Of a DNA stretch of 64,000 nt, positions 18,057-27,229 are shown in pieces. The stretch lies in assembly GCF_004402015.1 (NCBI RefSeq), contig NZ_SOPW01000001.1, positions 62,001 through 126,000 on the forward strand. Reading direction: 5' to 3'. The translations under genes and the position numbers were made by a program. The stretch comes from Filobacillus milosensis. Its GTDB lineage: Bacteria > Bacillota > Bacilli > Bacillales > Alkalibacillaceae. The first letter of the stretch is position 1; each line of letters starts with the position of its first letter. The notes under the pieces were generated by a model. That model saw only the letters and a list, made by a program, of their open reading frames with translations. It had not been told where the DNA came from and did not search any database.

Positions 18057-18083
18057 GTTGCCCCTTACCGGTAAAGGAGCAAC
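18057..18083 (-). terminator. Possible terminator after the small basic protein
   Basis: GTTGCTCCTTTACC pairs with GGTAAGGGGCAAC on the minus strand with one bulge and one mismatch. The T run afterwards is weak. It lies between the 47-residue gene and the alaS promoter. Confidence 0.5.
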
Positions 18084-18096
18084 GCCACAGCTTCAA

Positions 18097-18240
18097 TCAA
18101 AAATATTGCTTTTTAATTTTCTTACTTACTTTTCGGAATCTCTTCATCATTCGACTCTTTCTAAACGCTTTATTACGCATCATCCAACCCATAGCTGCAC
18201 CCATTCCCATTTTAGCGCTGTTCGAAAACACTCTGTTCAA
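18097..18240 (-). CDS. 47-residue very basic small protein (DUF3918/YrzQ-like)
   Basis: A short frame from TTG 18240 to TGA 18097. The product MNRVFSNSAKMGMGAAMGWM... has a Gly/Ala/Met-rich half that could be a short helix, then a tail with about 14 Lys/Arg in 25 residues. Position between alaS and recD2, and its composition, resemble the DUF3918 protein YrzQ of Bacillus, but the match is from memory of the pattern. The start is uncertain: a second TTG lies six bases upstream and the ribosome site (AAGGTTGGTG) is weak. It lies 19 bases after the zinc-finger gene, probably in one transcript. Confidence 0.6.
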   Translation of the reverse strand: MNRVFSNSAKMGMGAAMGWMMRNKAFRKSRMMKRFRKVSKKIKKQYF

Positions 18241-18259
18241 CGCCAATCACCAACCTTAT

Positions 18260-18436
18260 TTATCCGTTTTCATCTAAAAACAGATCATCTAGAGAAGAGA
18301 GGGATCCATCTTCTTTAATTTCACGAACGTGCATGGTTCCGTCGACAAAAGCCATTTCAATATAGCAATTCCAACAGTAAAACTGTTGTTCGCCTATTCT
18401 TCCTATATCAGAAGTTTGGCAATTTGGACACTTCAT
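18260..18436 (-). CDS. 58-residue zinc-ribbon protein
   Basis: ATG 18436 with GAAGGTGA eight bases upstream. The product starts MKCPNCQTSDIGRIGEQQFY and then CWNCYIEM, so two CxxC pairs (Cys3/Cys6, Cys21/Cys24) make a zinc ribbon. A short acidic tail ends LSSLDDLFLDENG. Proteins of this form are found beside recD2 in many Bacillaceae, but I know no assigned function. The C-terminal motif could be a docking peptide; that is speculation. It lies between recD2 and the small basic protein on the same strand. Confidence 0.75.
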   Translation of the reverse strand: MKCPNCQTSDIGRIGEQQFYCWNCYIEMAFVDGTMHVREIKEDGSLSSLDDLFLDENG

Positions 18437-18555
18437 CGGACAATCACCTTCTAAATTTCTCTAAAGTTTGGACAACTATTACGTTGCTTGCCCTCAGTTT
18501 TTCCAATTGATTTTGTCCTATACACATTGTGTAAGACAGTCATAGTTTGGCTGAA

Positions 18556-20847
18556 TCACATAAAATCATAAGGCGTAATTTCTTCCTTATTTTCTTCGTC
18601 TTGCTTTAACATTTGGTCTGAGAACATACTTTGTAGACGTCGAACTAATGTTGTTTGGCGTTCATAAGCATGTTCTTTTTGTACACCTTCTACAAAGGCT
18701 TGGTAATCTCCACAAATAATCAAGGAGGTCTTACTCCTGGTAATTGCAGTATATAATAATTTTTTCACTAACATTCGCTTAAAGGCCCGTACAACTGGAA
18801 TGACCACTATAGGAAATTCGCTTCCCTGCGACTTATGAATAGAAATGGCGTACGCGAGCATTATTTGATTAAAATCTTGTTTAGTATAAGATACCTGTAA
18901 TCCGTCAAAATCAATAATTAACTCGTCTTTTTTACTTTCCGCTTCATTCGGCTTTTTTATTGCAACAATCTCTCCAATATCTCCATTATAGACATTCTTT
19001 TCAGGCTGGTTAACAAGCTGAATAACTTTATCCCCTGTTCTTAGGATATGGTCAAAATGCTGAATTTGCCTTTTTTGCTCATTTGGCGGGTTGAATATAG
19101 ATTGCAAAGTACGATTTAATTGATGTATACCAACATCAGTTTTATACATAGGCGCTAAAACCTGTATGTCTTTCATGGTATATCCTTTATTTAAAGCACG
19201 TTGTACGATTTGCTCTACCACTTGTAAAGTATAATCCTGATTACTTTGAATAAAATTAAAATCACCTGATTTAGCCAAAGGTAAATTCTGAACTTCATTA
19301 TTCTTAATTCTGTGAGCTAACTGTACAATAAATGAGTCTTCTTTTTGTCGATAAATTTCAGACAAATTGCTGACGGGTACACATTCAGCTTTTAACAAAT
19401 CTGCTAATACCTGTCCTGGTCCAACAGAAGGTAACTGATCTTCATCACCAACAAAAATAACTTTCATTGATGATGGGATAGCTTTTAGTAAAGAGTTAGC
19501 TAACCAAACATCTACCATTGAAAACTCATCAATAATAATTAGTTCTCCTTCAAGTTGATTGCCTAAATCATATTCAAATGTATCGTCACCCGACCATCCG
19601 AGTAAACTATGTATCGTCTTTGCTTTTAACCCTGTCGCCTCAGATAACCGCTTAGCAGCACGCCCAGTAGGTGCGGCTAAAATATAATCCGCATCATGCT
19701 TCCCTTTTTTATTAGTTCTTACGAGCGCATCGTAGCAACTTATAATCCCTTTAACAACGGTTGTTTTTCCTGTACCTGGACCACCAGTTAAAAGCATTAC
19801 CTTTTCATTCATAGCTTTTTTGATGGCATCATATTGTTCTTCTCCATATGCAAAACCTTCATTTTCTTCAATTTCACCGATGATTTTTAGTAATTCACTT
19901 TCTTCAAAGCCTTCATTCTCATTAACGTCCATAATTCGTTTAATTTGTGATGCAATACCTTCCTCTGAGTAATACAGATGTGGTAAATATATTCTTGAAT
20001 GTTCTTTTACGATTAGATCTTCTTCTTCTAAAGATTTAAATCTGGTTTGTAAAATATCTACAGACAATAATTGTTGCCTTTGATAAAGCAATTTGTTCGT
20101 ATTATGAAGTAATTCTTCTTCTTCAAGATACACATGTCCATTCATTGACTCTTGTTCAAGTACATGTAAAATACCCGCTTCTATCCGCGTAGGGTGGTCC
20201 TTTTCAATTCCCATCTCTTGAGCTATTTCATCTGCTCGTTGAAACCCAAACCCTTCTATTTTAAATACAAAGGCATAAGGATTCTCATTTAGCTGTTGAA
20301 TGGTTTTCTCTTGAAAAACCTCATATATTTTTTGGGCAAGCTGTAAACCTATACCATACTTAGCTAATTCTACGGCTACTTGCTCAAATCCTTGATTTAA
20401 TCTAAGGTCGCTGATCAGTTGCTTTTTAGTTTCTGCTTTTACTCCTGGCACACGATCTAAGGCTGATTCATCCTTAAGAATATGCTCAACTGCTTGTATA
20501 CCTAAAGTATCAACGATTTTTTTGGCTGTCTTTAAACCAATACCATAAAAGAGGTCACTGGCGAAATATTTAACCAAACTTTCTTCTGTCTTAGGCATTT
20601 CTTTTTCGTATGTAAAAACCTGATATTGTTCACCAAATTTAGGATGGTTCTGCATTGTTCCGTAGAAAATATAATCATTACCATAAGTTAATGGTGGAAA
20701 ATGTCCTTTTACCACTAACTCATCTTCATCCAGTTCTTCATTTGATTCAATCACAGAGACCGAAGCAATTGAAAATTGTTCTTCTGCTTTGTGAAAAATC
20801 ATGTGATTTAATGTCGCTTTTACAAAGCCTTGGTCCGCCATTGACAT
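18556..20847 (-). CDS. recD2: ATP-dependent 5'-3' DNA helicase RecD2 (YrrC)
   Basis: SF1B helicase of the RecD2 type, which works without RecBC and helps maintain replication forks and DNA repair. The 763 residues have an N-terminal OB-like region, tandem helix-hairpin-helix segments (YGIGLKTAKKIV, RVPGVKAETKKQL, IEGFGFQRADEIA), Walker A GGPGTGKTT, Walker B IIIDEFSMVD, and motif VI with AYAISIHKSQGSEFP and YTAITRSK. ATG 20847 has AAGGAGG upstream; a second ATG lies nine bases on. The upstream gene yrrB is 20 bases away. Confidence 0.95.
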   Translation of the reverse strand: MSMADQGFVKATLNHMIFHKAEEQFSIASVSVIESNEELDEDELVVKGHFPPLTYGNDYIFYGTMQNHPKFGEQYQVFTYEKEMPKTEESLVKYFASDLFYGIGLKTAKKIVDTLGIQAVEHILKDESALDRVPGVKAETKKQLISDLRLNQGFEQVAVELAKYGIGLQLAQKIYEVFQEKTIQQLNENPYAFVFKIEGFGFQRADEIAQEMGIEKDHPTRIEAGILHVLEQESMNGHVYLEEEELLHNTNKLLYQRQQLLSVDILQTRFKSLEEEDLIVKEHSRIYLPHLYYSEEGIASQIKRIMDVNENEGFEESELLKIIGEIEENEGFAYGEEQYDAIKKAMNEKVMLLTGGPGTGKTTVVKGIISCYDALVRTNKKGKHDADYILAAPTGRAAKRLSEATGLKAKTIHSLLGWSGDDTFEYDLGNQLEGELIIIDEFSMVDVWLANSLLKAIPSSMKVIFVGDEDQLPSVGPGQVLADLLKAECVPVSNLSEIYRQKEDSFIVQLAHRIKNNEVQNLPLAKSGDFNFIQSNQDYTLQVVEQIVQRALNKGYTMKDIQVLAPMYKTDVGIHQLNRTLQSIFNPPNEQKRQIQHFDHILRTGDKVIQLVNQPEKNVYNGDIGEIVAIKKPNEAESKKDELIIDFDGLQVSYTKQDFNQIMLAYAISIHKSQGSEFPIVVIPVVRAFKRMLVKKLLYTAITRSKTSLIICGDYQAFVEGVQKEHAYERQTTLVRRLQSMFSDQMLKQDEENKEEITPYDFM

Positions 20848-20867
20848 TCGGCCTCCTTAATCAATCA

Positions 20868-21527
20868 TTACTCATTTAATGCTTCCTCAACTTGTTGTTT
20901 TGCATTACCTGCCAATAAATGTTCTGGCTGGATTTCTAAAGCACGGTTAAAATGTGTAAGGGCTTCTTGAGGTTGCTTTTTATACAAGTAGGTCACACCC
21001 ATATTATAATGTGCATCACTATGTTCCTCATCAAGTTCCAGCACTATCTGAAATTGTTCATGTGCTTCATCAATTAAATTAGCATATGCTAATGATAATC
21101 CGTATTGGAATTGAATATCAATATCTTTTTCATTTAATTCACTAGCTCGCTGTAAATAAGGTAGAGCTAGTTTAGGTTTTTCTTGGTTCATTAATGACAT
21201 GCCAAGCATTAAGTATACATCTGCTTCATCTAAACCTTGCTTCATAGCTTCTTGAAAATGTTGTGTAGCTTCAGCATATTGTTCTTCTTCAAAATGAACA
21301 TTTCCTAAACCATAATGGGCTGTTGGTAAGGTTTCATCTAAAGATAATGCTTTTTCAAAAAATCGTTTGGCACGATTATATTCTTTAATATGAATTAATA
21401 AGTTACCAAAGTTAATATAGCCTATAGGGTCTTCCGGGTTTGCTTCAATATGATCATTAAATTTTTGTGCTGCTTCATCAAGTTTCTGATCTTTCATAAG
21501 ATCCAACCCTTGTTTAATTAAATCCAT
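20868..21527 (-). CDS. yrrB: TPR-repeat protein YrrB
   Basis: 219-residue soluble protein made almost entirely of about six 34-residue tetratricopeptide repeats (for example PIGYINFGNLLIHIKEYNRA, AHYGLGNVHFEEEQYAEA, AHYNMGVTYLYKKQPQEA). It is therefore a protein-protein interaction scaffold, partner unknown. It lies between mnmA and recD2, as in B. subtilis. The ribosome site is AAAGGAG. The long gap upstream holds a large palindromic repeat. Confidence 0.92.
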   Translation of the reverse strand: MDLIKQGLDLMKDQKLDEAAQKFNDHIEANPEDPIGYINFGNLLIHIKEYNRAKRFFEKALSLDETLPTAHYGLGNVHFEEEQYAEATQHFQEAMKQGLDEADVYLMLGMSLMNQEKPKLALPYLQRASELNEKDIDIQFQYGLSLAYANLIDEAHEQFQIVLELDEEHSDAHYNMGVTYLYKKQPQEALTHFNRALEIQPEHLLAGNAKQQVEEALNE

Positions 21528-21585
21528 AACTGATCCAAACTCCTTTCAAAAAATATACTGTTTAATATGGGATAATGGGATGTGG

Positions 21586-21872
21586 AGCGAAAGGCGGCGA
21601 CTCCTGGTCGATTAAACACGGCCACGTCCTGCGCCTGCGGTTACTCGGCGCAAAATAATGCAAAGGTGTTTAGCAAGTAGCATTTGTGGCCAACATCGAC
21701 ACTTGACCGTCCAGGTCTTCGCGGGAACATCACGAGCTGAAAATCACGCAGGATGCACCTGCGTCTTCTAGTAATGCTTCGAAGCTGGCTTCCTCGGTGC
21801 AAAGGTGCAATGGAGATTATTCATTGATGTTCCTTAGTTGAAGCTGTTCCCGCGGAAAGCGTCCGCCTGCAG
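21586..21872 (-). repeat. Intergenic palindromic repeat, copy 1 (long, with two extra segments)
   Basis: Reads on the minus strand as the same family as the copies at 30344, 37014 and 58443. Ends: GCGAAAGGCGGCGACTCCTG (21586-21605) and CGCGGAAAGCGTCCGCCTG (21851-21869). It shares the segment GACCGTCCAGGTCTTC with copy 2, and has two additional segments at about 21632-21684 and 21750-21835. No gene is visible in 21528-21933. Confidence 0.85.
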
Positions 21873-21890
21873 CCCAAAAATAATAATAAA

Positions 21891-21930
21891 TCAGAAAAAG
21901 TCACCACAAGTTGATGTGCTGACTTTTTCT
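21891..21930 (-). terminator. Terminator of mnmA
   Basis: AGAAAAAGTCAGCACA pairs with TGTGGTGACTTTTTCT on the minus strand. The T-rich 3' arm provides the release signal. It lies directly after the mnmA stop. Confidence 0.85.
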
Positions 21931-21933
21931 AAA

Positions 21934-23058
<1,125 letters not shown>

Positions 23059-24213
23059 TTAATTCTTTGATGCTAATCGGTTCACGATTAATTGAATTCG
23101 TTCAGCAACCTGTTCCATTTCTTCTTCTGTATTATCCTTACCGAAAGAAAATCGAATTGAATTACGTAATCTTGGACTGTCTTCACCGTACATGGCTCTT
23201 AAAACATGCGACGGATCAATGGCACCTGCTGTACAAGCAGATCCTGAAGAAACCGCAATTCCTGATAAGTCTAAATTCGTTAAAAAGATTTCAACATCCA
23301 TTCCTGGAAAACTAAGATTAATAATATTAGGCACATGGACCTCCGGGGATAAGTCTCCATTAACATGGTAATCAATACTTTTTTCGTCTAAAGAATGGAT
23401 TAATCGATTTGTTAAGGATTGATAATGCTCATTTCTTTTATCTCGTTCGTCCTGCAATACTTCTACTGCTTTTTTAAATCCTTCAATAGCAAGAGTATTC
23501 TCAGTGCCAGAACGCCACGTTCTTTCTTGTTCACCACCGAATAATCTTTGAGCTAATTCAATTTCATCTCTTTTATATAAAAAGCCAACGCCTTTTGGAC
23601 CATAAATCTTATGAGAAGAAACGGTTAGTAAATCAATTTTCATCTCATTTACATCAATCGATTCGATACCGAATGCTTGTACAGCATCAGTGTGGAAAAT
23701 GATCCCACGACTTCTCATCATATTTCCAATCATTTGAATGGGCTGTTTCATTCCAGTCTCATTATTTACAAACATAATGGTCGTTAAAATAGTATCTTTA
23801 CGTAATGCTTTTTTTACATCCATAATGTCTACTAAACCATTTTCGTTTACAGGAAGGTACGTTACGTCGAACCCTTCCTTTTCTAATTGTTCACATGGAT
23901 GTAACACTGCGTGGTGTTCAATCTGTGTGGTTATAATATGATTCCCTTTATGCTGATTGGCATAAGCTGCACCGAAAATAGCTAAGTTATTCGCTTCTGT
24001 GCCACCACTTGTAAAAATAATGGATTCATAATTTCCATTTATACTTTTAGCCATTGTCGTACGAGCTTCATCTAAACGTTTTCTGCTTTCGCGTCCGAAA
24101 TGGTGTATACTAGATGGATTTCCAAAGCTTTCTTCCATAGCATCACGCATAACGTCTTTAACAGATGGATGAATCGGTGTCGTTGCCGCATGGTCTAAAT
24201 AAATGCGTTTCAT
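23059..24213 (-). CDS. yrvO: Cysteine desulfurase, IscS/YrvO type
   Basis: Pyridoxal-phosphate enzyme that takes sulfur from cysteine as an enzyme-bound persulfide. The 384 residues show DHAATTP near the N-terminus, the PLP lysine in SSHKIYGPKG and the active cysteine in the flexible loop SSGSACTAG. Neighbours are mnmA (downstream) and cymR (upstream), so the main job is probably tRNA thiolation. It is not the SUF-type enzyme, since no sufB, C, D or U genes are close. Confidence 0.94.
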   Translation of the reverse strand: MKRIYLDHAATTPIHPSVKDVMRDAMEESFGNPSSIHHFGRESRKRLDEARTTMAKSINGNYESIIFTSGGTEANNLAIFGAAYANQHKGNHIITTQIEHHAVLHPCEQLEKEGFDVTYLPVNENGLVDIMDVKKALRKDTILTTIMFVNNETGMKQPIQMIGNMMRSRGIIFHTDAVQAFGIESIDVNEMKIDLLTVSSHKIYGPKGVGFLYKRDEIELAQRLFGGEQERTWRSGTENTLAIEGFKKAVEVLQDERDKRNEHYQSLTNRLIHSLDEKSIDYHVNGDLSPEVHVPNIINLSFPGMDVEIFLTNLDLSGIAVSSGSACTAGAIDPSHVLRAMYGEDSPRLRNSIRFSFGKDNTEEEMEQVAERIQLIVNRLASKN

Positions 24214-24237
24214 ATGATCACCCTTTATAAATACTTT

Positions 24238-24657
24238 CTAGATATAAAACATATTTTCTTCTTGATAATTCATATCATTATATTCAATTAAATCCTGTAA
24301 TGTTGTTTGTTCTAACACATCTTTAACAGCATCTCTAATTCTCTTCCATAACTCACGTTTTGAAGGTTCATCATCATCCATTTCCTCAACTGGTCGAATA
24401 GGACCTTCTAACGTTCTTATAATATCAGCAGCTGTAATTTGTTTAGGTTCACGAGTTAACAAATATCCGCCTTTTGCTCCACGAACACTTTTAACTAAAC
24501 CAGAATTACGAAGAGGAGCAATTAACTGCTCCAAATAATGCTCAGATAAATTATATTCATTTGCAATTTGTTTTAAAGGTAATGGTTGATCACCATAATT
24601 TTTTGCTAGAGCAATCATAATCGTTAATCCATAACGACCCTTTGTTGAGATCTTCAC
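24238..24657 (-). CDS. cymR: Rrf2-family cysteine metabolism repressor CymR
   Basis: Winged-helix repressor of sulfur uptake and cysteine synthesis genes; in B. subtilis it works with the cysteine synthase CysK as sensor. The 139 residues start with KISTKGRYGLTIMIALAK. The wing segment SVRGAKGGYLLTREP follows, and the C-terminus is AVKDVLEQTTLQDLIEY...FYI. I chose GTG 24657: GGGAGG lies eight bases upstream and the result equals the B. subtilis length. No Fe-S-ligating cysteine cluster of the IscR type is present. Confidence 0.95.
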   Translation of the reverse strand: MKISTKGRYGLTIMIALAKNYGDQPLPLKQIANEYNLSEHYLEQLIAPLRNSGLVKSVRGAKGGYLLTREPKQITAADIIRTLEGPIRPVEEMDDDEPSKRELWKRIRDAVKDVLEQTTLQDLIEYNDMNYQEENMFYI

Positions 24658-24736
24658 CGGTTGGACCTCCCTAATCATACATACTCTTTATTTTAACACG
24701 TTTTTTTAGTATCAATTAGTATAAAAACCAAATGTC

Positions 24737-24767
24737 ATTATAGCATGAACTGGTTATTTATGCACAA
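24737..24767 (-). promoter_or_regulatory. Possible promoter of cymR
   Basis: Perfect TATAAT at 24737-24742 preceded by TGC (extended -10). The -35 match TTGTGC is at a long 19-base spacing. Direct TTAGTAT repeats lie between this promoter and the gene and could be an operator, but I cannot assign one. Confidence 0.45.
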
Positions 24768-24775
24768 ACTGAATC

Positions 24776-26068
24776 CTATAAATTTTTTTTACGTTCAGCC
24801 TGCTTTAATTGTTTTAATTTGTCGTAAACTTGCTTATAACGTTTTTCCTCACCTAAATCCTTGGGCTGATAATAAGACATAGAATTAATAGATTCAGGAA
24901 GGTATTCTTGATAAATCCAGCTATTAGGATAATTATGTGGGTATTTATATTCTTCTCCATGACCTAGGCTTTTAGCGCCTTGGTAATGTGTATCTTTTAA
25001 GTGAGCTGGAATTTCATCAGTCACACCTTTCTGTACATGTTTGATTGCTTTATCGAGTCCTTTATATGCAGAATTTGATTTCGGTGACAAACTTAATTCA
25101 ACAGTAATTACCGACAAAGGGATTCGGGCTTCTGGTAAACCTAAACGCTCTACGGATTGAATGGCTGGCAATACCCGTGCGCATAATTGAGGATTAGCTA
25201 ACCCAATATCTTCATAAGCAATTACAAGTAATCGTCTTGATATAGCTTCTAAATCTCCACCTTCAATTAAACGAGCTAAGTAATATAAAGCAGCATCTGC
25301 ATCACTGCCCCTTATACTTTTTTGAAAACTAGACAGTAGATTATAATAGATATCTCCTTTTTTATCGTGCGTAAATCCTTTATTCTTAATACAATATTCA
25401 ACTGTATTCGTTGTGACATGAATACCGTCTTCAGTTTCGTCTGATGCATAGACGATATCTTCCAACAATGATAGTGCTGTACGCCCATCGCCTGTAGTTT
25501 CTGCAATAATCTCTAATAATGAATCATCCATTATGACGTTTAATTCACCAAGTCCTTTTTCTTCATCATTTAAAGCTCTTTTTAATAAATTAATTGTGGA
25601 CTCTTTATTTAAAGGTTTTAATTGCTTTATCTGCCCACATCTCGAACGAATGGCATTATTCACACTATGGAATGGATTCTCAGTAGTTGCCCCAATTAAT
25701 GTTATTACGCCTTCTTCTAATGCTTTTAGTAATGAATCCTGTTGACTTTTATTAAACCTGTGAATCTCATCTATAAATAGGATTGCTTCATTTGTCATTC
25801 GGGCTTCACTTATAATTCGTTCAACATCTTTTTTCCCAGCCGTTGTAGCGTTAATAGCGAAAAACTCTTTATTAGTTGAACCAGATATGGCAAACGCTAA
25901 TGATGTTTTACCAGTACCTGGTTCACCATACAATAACATGGAAGGCACATGGCCTTTTTGGATCATTTTATATAATGGCGTATCTTGACCGATAATCTCA
26001 TCTTGGCCAACAACCTCTTCAATTTTTTCAGGTCGCATTCGATAAGCTAATGGCTCTTGAAAAAGCAT
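24776..26068 (-). CDS. rarA: Replication-associated recombination protein RarA (MgsA)
   Basis: AAA+ ATPase related to clamp loaders and RuvB that acts at stalled replication forks. The 430 residues begin MLFQEPLAYRMRP, with Walker A GEPGTGKTS, Walker [11 protein letters not shown], sensor 1 IGATTENPF, and the C-terminal tetramerisation part with YYLARLIEGGDLEAISRRL and HYQGAKSLGHGEEYKYPH. ATG 26068 is supported by AAAAGGAG; the frame stays open 41 codons upstream but without a ribosome site. Divergent from rsfA. Confidence 0.95.
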   Translation of the reverse strand: MLFQEPLAYRMRPEKIEEVVGQDEIIGQDTPLYKMIQKGHVPSMLLYGEPGTGKTSLAFAISGSTNKEFFAINATTAGKKDVERIISEARMTNEAILFIDEIHRFNKSQQDSLLKALEEGVITLIGATTENPFHSVNNAIRSRCGQIKQLKPLNKESTINLLKRALNDEEKGLGELNVIMDDSLLEIIAETTGDGRTALSLLEDIVYASDETEDGIHVTTNTVEYCIKNKGFTHDKKGDIYYNLLSSFQKSIRGSDADAALYYLARLIEGGDLEAISRRLLVIAYEDIGLANPQLCARVLPAIQSVERLGLPEARIPLSVITVELSLSPKSNSAYKGLDKAIKHVQKGVTDEIPAHLKDTHYQGAKSLGHGEEYKYPHNYPNSWIYQEYLPESINSMSYYQPKDLGEEKRYKQVYDKLKQLKQAERKKNL

Positions 26069-26234
26069 GTATAATAATCTCCTTTTCACGTACAAACTAC
26101 TATAGTTTCCTATTTTACTATATTTCAAAGGATCATGGCGAATAGTAGTATTTATTAAATTACATGTATATATTGAATTAATCTTGCACATGATAGAAAT
26201 AGAAAACTATCACTATTAAAAGGAGATGAAAATC

Positions 26235-26876
26235 GTGGTAAAAGTACGACAAGATGCTTGGTCTCATGAAGATGATTTACTACTAGCTGAAACTGTTCTA
26301 AGACATATACGTGAAGGAAGTACTCAACTGAATGCCTTTGAAGAAGTTGGAGATCATTTGAATCGTACAGCTGCTGCATGCGGTTTTCGTTGGAATGCTG
26401 AAGTTCGTAGAAACTATGAAAAAGCGATAGATTTGGCCAAAAGACAACGTAAACAACGTAAGCAAGCTGAAAAACATAAACATAAAGGACAAGTTCAAAC
26501 TCAAACAGCTCTAAAAACAGTACAACCTTCAGTTCAGCCATCAAGGCAATATGTTGGTTCATATGATTCACAACCTTCAATAGATTCGATTATTAATCAA
26601 TTACAAGAATTAAAATCAAATGAACAAAGAATCAATTCTGTTGAATTAGAGCAAATACAAAATGAAAATGAACAGTTAAAAAATGAGGTTTCAAAATTAG
26701 AGAGTCAGATCAATAAAATGAATGAAGAATATCAATCATTACAAGAAGATTATCAAACTTTCATATCCATTATGGAAAGAGCGAGAAAAATGGTTGTATT
26801 GGATGAAGACTCTTCATTATCTTCTCCTACGTTCAAAATGGAGAAAAACGGAAATTTGCAACAAATCGCGAAGTAA
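26235..26876 (+). CDS. rsfA: Prespore-specific regulator RsfA
   Basis: Forespore transcription factor, a modifier of the sigma-F regulon in B. subtilis. The 213 residues have an N-terminal Myb/SANT-like DNA-binding domain (RQDAWSHEDDLLLAETVL, then AFEEVGDHLNRTAAACGFRW), a basic stretch KRQRKQRKQ, a Gln/Ser-rich linker and a coiled coil at roughly 125-175. GTG 26235 is preferred: AGGAG lies nine bases upstream, whereas ATG 26226 sits inside that site. Divergent from rarA and convergent with the 6S RNA. Confidence 0.92.
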   Translation: MVKVRQDAWSHEDDLLLAETVLRHIREGSTQLNAFEEVGDHLNRTAAACGFRWNAEVRRNYEKAIDLAKRQRKQRKQAEKHKHKGQVQTQTALKTVQPSVQPSRQYVGSYDSQPSIDSIINQLQELKSNEQRINSVELEQIQNENEQLKNEVSKLESQINKMNEEYQSLQEDYQTFISIMERARKMVVLDEDSSLSSPTFKMEKNGNLQQIAK

Positions 26877-26904
26877 GTTCAGCTAAGGAAGATACTTCGC
26901 AAAA

Positions 26905-26947
26905 ACAAAAAGGCTATTTGCATTAACTGCAAATAGCCTTAACTTTT
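26905..26947. terminator. Bidirectional terminator between rsfA and the 6S RNA
   Basis: Perfect 13-base inverted repeat AAGGCTATTTGCA / TGCAAATAGCCTT. On the minus strand it is followed by TTTTTGTTTTT, a strong terminator for the 6S RNA. On the plus strand the tail is weaker. Confidence 0.93.
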
Positions 26948-27157
26948 GGTATGTACTACAATCCCAATCGTGCCGTCAATCTGGTTATAGTTTTGAACCC
27001 GCTCTAAGCAGGTGGGTGTCCTGTTCCATGTTTTGTAAGTCCTACACGAGGCATGTACGCTGCATGGAAACACCAGACTCCCTTTTCTATAAGTGTTCGG
27101 TCAAAACATGTGAAGATTGACGTACACATTAGGATTGTTGTGTTCATTTGTTTGTGT
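26943..27157 (-). ncRNA. bsrA: 6S RNA (BsrA type)
   Basis: No frame is open here. The region has its own promoter and terminator. The ends form a long closing stem: ACAATCCTAATGTG and ACGTCAATC at the 5' side against GATTGACG and CACGATTGGGATTGT at the 3' side. The middle has the CACCCACCTGCTT...GAGCGGG hairpin that recurs in Firmicute 6S RNAs. B. subtilis bsrA is also next to aspS. 6S RNA binds the sigma-A polymerase holoenzyme as a promoter mimic. Exact 5' end inferred from the promoter. Confidence 0.85.
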
Positions 27158-27163
27158 AATTGA

Positions 27164-27192
27164 ATAATAGCATAGATCTGAAATCAAATCAA
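27164..27192 (-). promoter_or_regulatory. Sigma-A promoter of the 6S RNA
   Basis: TTGATT at 27187-27192 and TATTAT at 27164-27169 on the minus strand, spacer 17 bases, placed just upstream of the predicted 6S 5' end. No terminator is visible after aspS, so some transcription may also come from read-through. Confidence 0.78.
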
Positions 27193-27229
27193 TATTGATG
27201 AGGTAGTCATTTGGATGTATTTTTTTCCT

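Noticed and set aside
18058-18318. Plus-strand open frame of 86 codons
   Set aside because: It is antisense to the two small minus-strand genes at 18097-18436, which have a CxxC zinc ribbon, a ribosome site and consistent codon use; the plus frame has none of these.
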